A stretch of DNA of 12,062 nucleotides, taken from the NCBI GenBank assembly GCA_002306375.1, contig DBRU01000034.1:10215-22276 (forward strand). The letters are read 5' to 3'. Origin of the DNA: Faecalibacterium sp. UBA1360. GTDB lineage: Bacteria; Bacillota; Clostridia; Oscillospirales; Ruminococcaceae. The position numbers were made by a program, and so were the translations under genes. Each line of letters begins with the position of its first letter. The first letter of the stretch is position 1. A model generated the notes under the pieces. The model searched no databases. It had not been told where the DNA came from and saw nothing but the letters and a program-made list of their open reading frames with translations. Shown in pieces: positions 6,637-12,062 of the stretch.

Positions 6637-7011
6637 ATGGCTTCTGAAAAGATCACTGCCATTGTCGAGTCTGTCAAGACTATGACTGTTCTGGAGCTCA
6701 AAGAGCTCGTTGACACCATCTGCGAAGAGTTCGGCGTTTCCGCTGTTGCCGCCGCTGCCGCTCCGGCCGCTGCCGCTGCCGCTCCCGCTGAGGAAGAGAA
6801 GACCGAGTTCGACGTCATCCTGAAGGAAGTCGGCGCCAACAAGATGCAGGTCATCAAGACCGTCAAGGAGCTGACCGGCGCTTCCCTGATGGAAGCCAAG
6901 AAGCTCGTCGAGACCCCCGAAGCCAAGCTGAAGGAGCAGGCTCCGAAGGCCGAGGCCGAAGAGATCCAGAAGAAGCTGGAAGAAGTCGGCGCCAAGGTCG
7001 AGCTGAAGTAA
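6637..7011 (+). CDS. rplL: 50S ribosomal protein L7/L12 (bL12)
   Basis: bL12 is the multi-copy stalk protein that recruits EF-Tu, EF-G, IF2 and RF3. The 124-residue product has the N-terminal dimerisation domain (1-35, SVKTMTVLELKELVDTI, then EEFGVSA), an Ala/Pro-rich hinge (36-51) and the globular C-terminal domain (57-124) opening EKTEFDVILKEVGANKMQVIK. By eye against E. coli, the factor-binding face keeps the Lys-x-x-x-Ile-Lys pattern and EAK but reads TGASLMEAK, where most bacteria have TGLGLKEAK. A conserved Gly becomes Ser and a conserved Lys becomes Met. The ATG follows GGAGGT (6623-6628) by 8 nt. It is the last gene of its operon; a strong terminator lies 24 nt downstream and rpoB does not follow. 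Confidence 0.97.
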   Translation: MASEKITAIVESVKTMTVLELKELVDTICEEFGVSAVAAAAAPAAAAAAPAEEEKTEFDVILKEVGANKMQVIKTVKELTGASLMEAKKLVETPEAKLKEQAPKAEAEEIQKKLEEVGAKVELK

Positions 7012-7035
7012 TCTCACTTCACCACGATTCGCTGC

Positions 7036-7069
7036 AAAAAGCCGCCGCCCGTACGGGCGGCGGCTTTTT
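7036..7069 (+). terminator. bidirectional terminator between rplL and the convergent reductase gene
   Basis: A-tract AAAAA (7036-7040), then GCCGCCGCCC (7041-7050), loop GTAC, GGGCGGCGGC (7055-7064) and TTTTT (7065-7069). The 10-bp GC stem is perfect and the A and T runs extend it to 15 bp. The arrangement works on both strands, so it should end the rplJ-rplL transcript and also that of the minus-strand gene ending at 7133. Confidence 0.95.
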
Positions 7070-7132
7070 CGTTGTCTGTGTCGGTGTGAAGTGGATGTAC
7101 TTGCCAGGCAAGCTCGCCCTCATCGCAAGGCG

Positions 7133-8281
7133 TCAGGCCTGCTTTTCAAAGGTGGCGGCAGTCTGTTTGAGCAGTTCGCGGATGGGCAGATGCTGGGGGC
7201 ATACTTCCTCGCACTGTCCGCATTCCACGCAGTCGGACGGCTTGCCGTGGCCGGTGGTGTTCACCTCAAAATAGAACTCGCTGTTCCAGTCCTTGTACTG
7301 CTTGCGGGCGTTCAGGCAGGCGAACAGATCGGGGATCAGGATGCCCTGGGGGCAGCCGGCCACGCAGTAGCGGCAGTTGGTGCAGGGGATCAGGTCCTGG
7401 GCTTTCAGCACGCTGCATACTTCGGAAATGGCGGCCTTCTCCGCGCCCGAAAGGGGAACAAAGTTTTCCATGCTGGCCAGGTTGTCCTGCATCTGGGCCG
7501 TGGCGCTCATGCCGCTGAGCACCATGCCCACCCCTTCATAAGAGGCCGCGAACCGCAGCGCATAGCTGGCGGCGCTGGCGCCGGTGCCCAGGGCGGCCAG
7601 GGCTTCGGCGGCCTTGGGGGGCAGGTCGGCCAGGCGTCCGCCCTTGACGGGTTCCATGACGATCACCGGCTTGCCGAATTCCCGGCATACCTCGTACACG
7701 GCTCGGCTCTGCACGCCGGGGTCCTCGTAATCGGCATAATTGAACTGGATCTGCACGACCTCGATCTCGGGGTGCTCGGTCAGCACGCGGCGCAGAAACT
7801 CCGGCTTGTCGTGGAAGGAAAAGCCGATGTGCCGCACAAGGCCTTCCTCTTTCAGGCCCTGCACCACCGCAAAGGCGTTGCAGTCGCAGAAGTGGGCGTA
7901 GTTGTCCGCCGTGATGGAATGCAGCAGATAGATGTCAAAATACTCCACTCCGCAGGCCTTGAGCTGGCTGAGCAGCAGGGGGCGGATGTCCGCCTCAGTC
8001 TTGAAATAATTGCCCGACAGCTTGTCTGTCAGGCGGTAGGCTTCCCGGGGGTACCGGCTGGTCAGGCAGTCCCGCACGGCCAGTTCGCTGAGCTCGTTCA
8101 GGTATCCGTGGGCCGTGTCAAAGTAGCAAAATCCTTTTTTCATGAACTCGTCCACCATTCGGCAGACCTGGGCGGTGTCCACGGCGTCGGGGGCTCCGTT
8201 TTCGCCCTTGATCATGGGCAGACGCATCATGCCGAAGCCGAGCTTTTTGGGCCCGAACAAAAGTTGTTGTGTGTCCTGCAT
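7133..8281 (-). CDS. aldo/keto reductase with C-terminal 2[4Fe-4S] ferredoxin domain
   Basis: The 382-residue cytosolic protein joins an aldo/keto reductase barrel (about 12-275) to a bacterial ferredoxin domain. It fits the predicted 'oxidoreductase of the aldo/keto reductase family' with two iron-sulfur clusters (COG1453-like). The catalytic tetrad is visible: Asp55 and Tyr60 in YFDTAHGYLNE, Lys87 in TDKLSGNYF, His121 in IYLLHS. The clusters are set by Cys300/303/306/310 and Cys351/354/357/361 (CxxCxxCxxxC twice). The substrate is unknown; a ferredoxin- or flavin-linked reduction in an anaerobe is plausible. On the minus strand, GGAGG (8295-8291) lies 9 nt before the ATG. No clear promoter is seen, so it may depend on readthrough from the CBS gene upstream (85 bp gap). 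It is convergent with rplL. Confidence 0.9.
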   Translation of the reverse strand: MQDTQQLLFGPKKLGFGMMRLPMIKGENGAPDAVDTAQVCRMVDEFMKKGFCYFDTAHGYLNELSELAVRDCLTSRYPREAYRLTDKLSGNYFKTEADIRPLLLSQLKACGVEYFDIYLLHSITADNYAHFCDCNAFAVVQGLKEEGLVRHIGFSFHDKPEFLRRVLTEHPEIEVVQIQFNYADYEDPGVQSRAVYEVCREFGKPVIVMEPVKGGRLADLPPKAAEALAALGTGASAASYALRFAASYEGVGMVLSGMSATAQMQDNLASMENFVPLSGAEKAAISEVCSVLKAQDLIPCTNCRYCVAGCPQGILIPDLFACLNARKQYKDWNSEFYFEVNTTGHGKPSDCVECGQCEEVCPQHLPIRELLKQTAATFEKQA

Positions 8282-8310
8282 GGAAAATTTCCTCCGTTTG
8301 CATAATAATA

Positions 8311-8344
8311 CGGGCGCGCCGGCCCAACCGGGCCGGCGCGCCCG
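8311..8344 (-). terminator. perfect 15-bp GC hairpin between the CBS gene and the reductase gene
   Basis: CGGGCGCGCCGGCCC (8311-8325) and its exact complement (8330-8344) enclose the 4-nt loop AACC. On the minus strand the hairpin lies 22 nt after the CBS gene stop and is followed by TATTATTATG, which is T-rich but not a clean U tract. It is probably a terminator or attenuator for the CBS transcript. It could also shield a transcript end from exonucleases. The plus strand has CGCTTT after it, so it is less convincing in that direction. Confidence 0.6.
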
Positions 8345-8366
8345 CGCTTTGACGGTTGTGTGGGGG

Positions 8367-8831
8367 TCATGCCCGCGGTGCGGCGGTGCGGCGCGGTTTG
8401 GCGTACAGGGGCTTCTGGGGTTCGGCGGCCAGGTCGTACTGCTCGGTGATGTGGCGCAGGATCACGGTGCGCCGCACGATGCCGATGAACACATTGCGGT
8501 CGTCCACCACCGGCACAAAGTTCTGGTCGATGGCCGCGTGCAGCAGCGCCCGCATGTCGGTGGTCACGGGCACGGCCTTGTAGTCGCGGCGGCGGGGAAA
8601 ACTGGAAATGGGAACATCCTCGCTGGCGTCCAGGTCCAGGCCATGCAGGTTCTTGATGCCCCACAGAATGTCGCCTTCGGTGATGGTGCCCAGATATTGG
8701 CCGTCGCGGCGCAATACCGGAATCGTGGCGAACCGCTGGTTGGTCCATTTCTCAAGGGTCTGGCGCAGGGTGAAATCCTCGTACACGAACAGGACTTCCT
8801 GCTTGGGCGTGAGGAAAAACAACAGGTTCAT
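8367..8831 (-). CDS. CBS-domain pair protein, DarB/CbpB-like
   Basis: The 154-residue soluble protein is little more than two CBS motifs: CBS1 about 18-60 (TLRQTLEKWTNQRFATIPVL, then GTITEGDIL) and CBS2 about 86-128 (ALLHAAIDQNFVPVVDD, then IGIVRRTVILRHI). Tandem CBS pairs bind adenine nucleotides. Length and the FVPVVDDRNVFIGIVRRTVIL region resemble Bacillus DarB (YkuL) and Listeria CbpB, small c-di-AMP receptors that act on the stringent-response enzyme Rel. The resemblance is by eye, and another ligand such as AMP or ATP is possible. On the minus strand, AAGGAG (8844-8839) lies 7-8 nt before the ATG. The C-terminal 20 residues are Arg/Ala/Pro-rich and probably disordered. Its gene lies upstream of the reductase gene on the same strand, separated by a hairpin. 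Confidence 0.85.
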   Translation of the reverse strand: MNLLFFLTPKQEVLFVYEDFTLRQTLEKWTNQRFATIPVLRRDGQYLGTITEGDILWGIKNLHGLDLDASEDVPISSFPRRRDYKAVPVTTDMRALLHAAIDQNFVPVVDDRNVFIGIVRRTVILRHITEQYDLAAEPQKPLYAKPRRTAAPRA

Positions 8832-8863
8832 AACGGGTCTCCTTACAAGGGGGTGGTCGGTCG

Positions 8864-8880
8864 GAAAGGCGCAGCCTTTC
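8864..8880 (-). other. hairpin at the predicted 5' end of the CBS gene mRNA
   Basis: GAAAGGC (8864-8870) and GCCTTTC (8874-8880) form a 7-bp stem with a 3-nt loop. If the promoter at 8890 is right, transcription on the minus strand starts near 8883, so the hairpin sits almost at the 5' end. Such 5'-terminal stems are known to protect transcripts from degradation; this is inference here. Confidence 0.4.
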
Positions 8881-8889
8881 TTCGATTTC

Positions 8890-8921
8890 AGTATACGCGG
8901 GGGGGATGGAAAGTTTGTGAA
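8890..8921 (-). promoter_or_regulatory. putative promoter of the CBS gene
   Basis: On the minus strand, TATACT (8895-8890) is a good -10 box. The best -35 is TTCACA (8921-8916), five of six matches, but the 20-bp spacer is longer than ideal. No better -35 is present. A long spacer can indicate a regulated promoter. Confidence 0.4.
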
Positions 8922-8946
8922 TGGATTGTTAATTTCCCCTCACAAA
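8914..8946. promoter_or_regulatory. inverted repeat over the CBS promoter -35 region
   Basis: TTTGTGA (8914-8920) and TCACAAA (8940-8946) are perfect 7-bp arms separated by 19 bp. The left arm overlaps the putative -35 of the minus-strand promoter, which suits a repressor or activator site. No named regulator is recognised. Confidence 0.35.
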
Positions 8947-8962
8947 AAATCCGGGCGATTTT

Positions 8963-9009
8963 GGGGCATCTTTTCGGTTTATTTCTTTGCGGATTCTTGA
9001 AAATGCCCC
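8963..9009. promoter_or_regulatory. inverted repeat upstream of the Asp23-FakA promoter
   Basis: GGGGCATCTTTTC (8963-8975) and GAAAATGCCCC (8999-9009) are complementary over GGGGCAT and TTTC, with a 2-base bulge and a 23-bp spacer. The right arm abuts the putative -35 of the + strand promoter. No gene ends here, so a terminator role is unlikely; an operator is the simplest reading. Confidence 0.35.
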
Positions 9010-9038
9010 TGTTCAAACGCGGCAAAATAGTGTATAAT
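9010..9038 (+). promoter_or_regulatory. putative promoter for the Asp23-FakA operon
   Basis: A consensus -10 TATAAT (9033-9038) has a poor -35 TGTTCA (9010-9015) at 17 bp. A second TATAAT lies at 9043-9048 but has no -35 at proper distance. A weak -35 beside an inverted repeat suggests that an activator or another factor may help. Transcription should begin near 9045, about 70 nt before the gene. Confidence 0.5.
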
Positions 9039-9113
9039 AAACTATAATTATACGGCGGCAAGCGCGCAGCCACGCGCCGGCCTCCGATGCTGTCAATGAA
9101 GGAGGCTCGGCTT

Positions 9114-9467
9114 GTGATCACAAAAGTCAATCCTTACGGAAATATTTCCCTGACCAACGAATACTTCTCCGGCCTGGTGTCCCAGGCGGCGCGGCACTGC
9201 TACGGCATCGCCGCCATGGGCGAAAACCCTGCCGCCAACACGGTACGCCAGACCTTGCGCAACGGCAGCCTGCCCGAAAAGGGGGTCAGCGTCTCCCAGC
9301 AGGACGGCCGTCTGGTCATCGCCCTGCACATCAAGGTGGGGTATGGGCTCAACATTGCGTCCATCACCCAAAGCATCACCCACCGCGTCCAGGACGAGGT
9401 CGAGCGCGCGACCGGGCTGAAGGTGGCCCGCATCGACGTGTTTGTCGACGACATCATTTCTGCCTGA
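9114..9467 (+). CDS. Asp23/Gls24 family protein (YloU-like)
   Basis: The 117-residue protein belongs to the Asp23/Gls24 (DUF322) family. It shows the N-terminal ITKVNPYGNISLTNEYFSGL, the ARHCYGIAAMGEN stretch, the LVIALHIKVGYGLNI strand and the C-terminal VARIDVFVDDI. Family members include envelope-stress proteins and the small YloU type found next to fakA; no enzymatic role is known. The GTG at 9114 is chosen over the in-frame ATG at 9087 because AAGGAGG (9099-9105) lies 8 nt before it and the protein then starts at the family's usual ITK. The earlier ATG would add nine residues and has no ribosome binding site. fakA follows after 52 nt, so the two are almost certainly co-transcribed. Confidence 0.92.
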   Translation: MITKVNPYGNISLTNEYFSGLVSQAARHCYGIAAMGENPAANTVRQTLRNGSLPEKGVSVSQQDGRLVIALHIKVGYGLNIASITQSITHRVQDEVERATGLKVARIDVFVDDIISA

Positions 9468-9519
9468 TCCCATGCCCGAAACCAAGACCACAGCGTAAGA
9501 CAATGAGGTGTTATTGTAC

Positions 9520-11208
9520 ATGATCAACGGTAAGACTCTGCGCGACGCCATTCTCTCCGGCGCCAACAACATCGCCAACCAGCGCGTTCGCGTTGACGAA
9601 CTGAACGTGTTCCCTGTGCCCGACGGCGATACCGGCACCAACATGAGCATGACCATCGGCGCCGCCACCCAGGAGCTGCAGGCCCTGCCGGACAGCTGCA
9701 CCGTGGCCGAAGCCAGCAAGGCGGCCGCCTCCGCCATGCTGCGCGGCGCGCGGGGCAACTCCGGCGTTATCACCAGCCTTTTGTTCCGCGGCTTCTCCAA
9801 GGCGCTGCAGGGCAAGACGTCCGCCGAAGCCGCCGACCTGGCCAAGGCGCTGCAAATGGGTGTCGAGGCCGCCTATAAGGCCGTCATGAAGCCCACCGAA
9901 GGCACGATCCTGACCGTTTCCCGCCTGGCGGCCGAAGCCGCCGCGGCCAGCGAAGCCACCGAAGTCCCCGCCCTTTGGGCCGAGGTCATGACCGCCGGCC
10001 AGGCCGCGTTGGAGGATACCCCCAACCTGCTGCCCGTGCTGAAAAAGGCCGGCGTGGTGGACGCCGGCGGCCAGGGCATCATGCTGGTGTTCGAGGGCAT
10101 GCAGCAGGTCTTTGAGGGCCGCGGCATGATCCAGAGCGAGGATGTCACCCCCAAAGCCAAGCTCAGCAGCGACGCGGCCGGCAAGGGCGTGTTCACCGAT
10201 GATCTGATGAAGGTCGAGGACATCAAGAACGGCTACTGCACCCAGTTCCTGCTGCACAAGAACGAGGATGCCAGCGTGGCCAAGCTGCGCGCCTTCCTGG
10301 AATCCAACGGCGACTCGGTGGTGGTCATCGAGGACGACGACGTGGCCAACTGCCATGTGCACACCGCCGACCCCGGCATGATGCTCAGCGAGGCCATCAA
10401 GTACGGCTACCTGACCAACTTCAAGATCGAGAATATGCACGAGCAGTTCCTGGCCCGCCAGAAGCAGGGCAAGGGTCTGGAGCGCCAGGCTGCCGCCGAG
10501 GAACATTCCGCCGGGGAAGAATTCGTCTACGCCGCCGTGGACCCCGACCGCGCCTACGGCTTTGTGGCCGTGGCCGCCGGCGAAGGCCTGCGCGCCGTGT
10601 TCGGCGACCTGGGCGTGGACGCCGTGGTGTCCGGCGGGCAGACCATGAACCCCGCCACCGAGGACATCCTGGCCGCCATCCAGAGCGTGCCCGCCAAGAC
10701 CGTTCTGGTTCTGCCCAACAACAAGAACATCATCATGGCCGCCGAACAGGCCCAGAAGCTGGCCGACCGCAAGGTCGTGGTCCTGCCCACCCGCACGGTG
10801 CCCCAGGGCATGACCGCCATGCTGAACTTTGACGCCGAGGCCACCCCCGACGAGAACGCCGTCAACATGATGGCCGCCGCCGACAAGGTGGCCACCGGCC
10901 TGATCACCTACGCCGCCCGGGACAGCGAGTTCGACGGCAAGCCCATCAAGAAGGGCGAGATCATGGCTCTGGAGAACGGCAAGATCGTGGCCACCGGCAC
11001 CGACATCACCAAGATGACCTACCGCCTGGCCCGCACGATGCGCAAGAAGGACACCCAGTTCATCACGGTCATTTCGGGCTGTGACGTGGACGAAGCCGAC
11101 GCCGAGCATACCACCGAACTGGTGCAGGCCAAGTGCGGCGGCAACGTGGAAGTCAGCCACATCAGCGGCGGCCAGCCGGTGTACTACTATATGATCTCGG
11201 TGGAGTAA
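9520..11208 (+). CDS. fakA: fatty acid kinase catalytic subunit FakA (YloV, DAK2 domain)
   Basis: FakA phosphorylates fatty acids held by a FakB carrier, feeding acyl-phosphate into phospholipid synthesis through PlsX/PlsY. The 562-residue protein has the N-terminal DhaL-type kinase domain (1-200) with VFPVPDGDTGTNM (Asp35, Asp37), ARGNSG (76-81) and GVVDAGGQGI (178-187). The middle domain has Cys240 in GYCTQF and His279/His281 in CHVH, corresponding to the zinc ligands of Staphylococcus FakA. The C-terminal FakB-like fold ends SGGQPVYYYMISVE. All key residues are present. The frame opens at a GTG (9508), but the ATG at 9520 is preferred: GAGGTG (9505-9510) lies 9 nt before it. No fakB is in the window. 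Placement after the Asp23 gene and before recG matches Bacillus. Confidence 0.95.
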   Translation: MINGKTLRDAILSGANNIANQRVRVDELNVFPVPDGDTGTNMSMTIGAATQELQALPDSCTVAEASKAAASAMLRGARGNSGVITSLLFRGFSKALQGKTSAEAADLAKALQMGVEAAYKAVMKPTEGTILTVSRLAAEAAAASEATEVPALWAEVMTAGQAALEDTPNLLPVLKKAGVVDAGGQGIMLVFEGMQQVFEGRGMIQSEDVTPKAKLSSDAAGKGVFTDDLMKVEDIKNGYCTQFLLHKNEDASVAKLRAFLESNGDSVVVIEDDDVANCHVHTADPGMMLSEAIKYGYLTNFKIENMHEQFLARQKQGKGLERQAAAEEHSAGEEFVYAAVDPDRAYGFVAVAAGEGLRAVFGDLGVDAVVSGGQTMNPATEDILAAIQSVPAKTVLVLPNNKNIIMAAEQAQKLADRKVVVLPTRTVPQGMTAMLNFDAEATPDENAVNMMAAADKVATGLITYAARDSEFDGKPIKKGEIMALENGKIVATGTDITKMTYRLARTMRKKDTQFITVISGCDVDEADAEHTTELVQAKCGGNVEVSHISGGQPVYYYMISVE

Positions 11209-11235
11209 ACCGGGCAGCAACACGCCTCACCAAAG

Positions 11236-11277
11236 AAAAAGGACGAATTTTCGCTCACGGCGGGTTCGTCCTTTTTT
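11236..11277 (+). terminator. intrinsic terminator after fakA
   Basis: AAAAAGGACGAA (11236-11247) pairs with TTCGTCCTTTTT (11265-11276) around a 17-nt loop, with a six-T run (11272-11277). It lies 27 nt after the fakA stop. It separates fakA from recG, although recG begins only 49 nt further on with no clear promoter. Some readthrough is therefore expected. Confidence 0.9.
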
Positions 11278-11325
11278 GGCATTGCGGGGATGCCCGCCAT
11301 CAAGGAAAGAAAGGAGGTCCCGCCC

Positions 11326-12062
11326 ATGCCGGCGCTGGATGATTCGGTCCAATATCTCAAAGGCGTGGGCCCGGCCTTCGCCAAAAAGTTCGCCAAGCTG
11401 GGCATCGTCACCGTGCGGGACCTGCTGTTGCACTACCCCCGGCGCTACATCGACTATTCCCAGCCCTACACGGTGGCCGCCGCCCCCTATGACGCCGACT
11501 GCTGCGTCAAAGCCACGCTGTTGCAGAAGGAAGGGGAGCGCCGCATCAAGGGCGGACGGGTGCTGACCCGCGCCCTGGCCGCCGACGATACGGGAACACT
11601 GACCCTTTCCTGGTTCAACGCGCCCTACGCGTTGCAAAACATGACGGTGGGGCAGACCTATTACTTCGAGGGCCGCATCACCGGCACCCTGACCCGGCGG
11701 GAGGTCCTGCACCCCCTGGTCCGCACCGAAGCCCAGGTGGAGCAAACGCCCCTTTTGCCCGTCTACGCCGCCACCGACGGCCTGCCCAGCGCCCGCATTG
11801 CCCGGTGCGTGCTGGGGGCTCTGGACGCCGCGGCGCTGCTGCCCGACCCGCTGCCCCCCGAGCTGCTGACGCGCTATCGGATGCCTCCCAAGGCCGAGGC
11901 CGTGCGGGCCATCCACGCGCCCCATTCGCCCGCCGAGGCCGCCGCCGCCCGCCGCCGGCTGATCTTTGAGGAATTGTATATTTTGCAGCTGGGCATCTTC
12001 CTTTTGCGGGATCATGGCCGCCGCAGCGCCGGCGCGCCCATGCGTGCGCTGGACATGGGGCC
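11326..12062 (+). CDS. recG: ATP-dependent DNA helicase RecG, 3' end missing
   Basis: RecG remodels stalled replication forks and branch-migrates Holliday junctions. The frame is open from ATG 11326 to the window edge: 245 codons of the roughly 680-700 usual, covering the N-terminal wedge region. Visible features are the helical start YLKGVGPAFAKKFAKLGI (10-27), DLLLHYPRRYID (32-43), the OB-fold wedge (about 57-135) with LSWFNAPY (94-101), LLPVYAATDGL (143-153) and the linker AIHAPHSPAEAAAARRRLIF (195-214). The helicase motifs lie beyond the edge. The start is supported by AAGGAGGT (11311-11318), 7 nt before the ATG. Only 49 nt separate it from the fakA terminator and no promoter is evident, so it probably relies on readthrough. 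The Asp23-FakA-RecG order supports the assignment. Confidence 0.95.
   Translation, partial: MPALDDSVQYLKGVGPAFAKKFAKLGIVTVRDLLLHYPRRYIDYSQPYTVAAAPYDADCCVKATLLQKEGERRIKGGRVLTRALAADDTGTLTLSWFNAPYALQNMTVGQTYYFEGRITGTLTRREVLHPLVRTEAQVEQTPLLPVYAATDGLPSARIARCVLGALDAAALLPDPLPPELLTRYRMPPKAEAVRAIHAPHSPAEAAAARRRLIFEELYILQLGIFLLRDHGRRSAGAPMRALDMG

Noticed and set aside
6745..6790. GCN-repeat in rplL as an unstable tandem repeat
   Set aside because: It encodes the normal Ala-rich hinge of L12.
7100..7112. Palindrome CTTGCC-A-GGCAAG after rplL
   Set aside because: A 1-nt loop cannot form a stable hairpin, and no site is recognised.
7091..8305. 404-codon + strand open frame opposite the aldo/keto reductase gene
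   Set aside because: The minus-strand reductase has intact catalytic and iron-sulfur residues; this frame has none.
8142..9047. 301-codon + strand open frame opposite the CBS gene
   Set aside because: It runs across two minus-strand genes and the promoter region, with no recognisable protein features.
9511..11223. 570-codon minus-strand open frame opposite fakA
   Set aside because: It mirrors fakA exactly, is His/Gly-rich and has no domain or ribosome binding site. It is a codon-bias shadow.
11227..12015. 262-codon minus-strand open frame opposite the start of recG
   Set aside because: The + strand recG frame is clear and extends off the window. The opposing frame is Gly/Gln-rich and reads through the terminator.

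Overview
This window reads as a high-GC member of the Firmicutes (Clostridia). An Oscillospiraceae/Ruminococcaceae lineage such as Faecalibacterium, Gemmiger or Subdoligranulum is the most likely source. The grounds are strong GGAGG ribosome binding sites before almost every gene, sigma-A promoters of TTGACA/TATAAT type, AddA rather than RecB, a Firmicutes-type L10 leader, and the Asp23-FakA-RecG gene order known from Bacillus. The family assignment is inference from composition and protein style; no 16S rRNA gene is present.

Region 1 (1-3180) is the AddA helicase-nuclease, cut at its N-terminus by the window edge. Region 2 (3261-7069) is a translation and secretion cluster on the + strand: rpmG-secE-nusG-rplK-rplA, then rplJ-rplL. 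One promoter with a structured leader precedes rpmG. A second, near-consensus promoter with an L10-binding leader and attenuator precedes rplJ. Two hairpins imitating the L1-binding site of 23S rRNA lie before rplK and before rplA. A strong bidirectional terminator closes rplL, so rpoB-rpoC do not follow directly as they do in many bacteria. rpmG (49 codons) and the edge-truncated recG are easily missed by a simple ORF scan.

Region 3 (7133-8831) holds two minus-strand genes: a CBS-pair protein resembling the c-di-AMP sensor DarB/CbpB, and an aldo/keto reductase with a C-terminal 2[4Fe-4S] ferredoxin domain. A perfect 15-bp GC-rich hairpin separates them. Region 4 (9010-12062) is on the + strand: an Asp23/YloU-family protein, the fatty acid kinase FakA (YloV), a terminator, and the N-terminal third of RecG. 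This matches the conserved yloU-yloV-...-recG neighbourhood.

The window is mostly core housekeeping DNA. I found no convincing new biological system. The most interesting content is regulatory RNA: the doubled L1 operators, the L10 leader, an undescribed-looking rpmG leader, and paired inverted repeats in the divergent intergenic region at 8832-9113. No tRNA, rRNA, CRISPR array, insertion sequence or phage gene was seen, and no gene-free stretch exceeds 300 bases.
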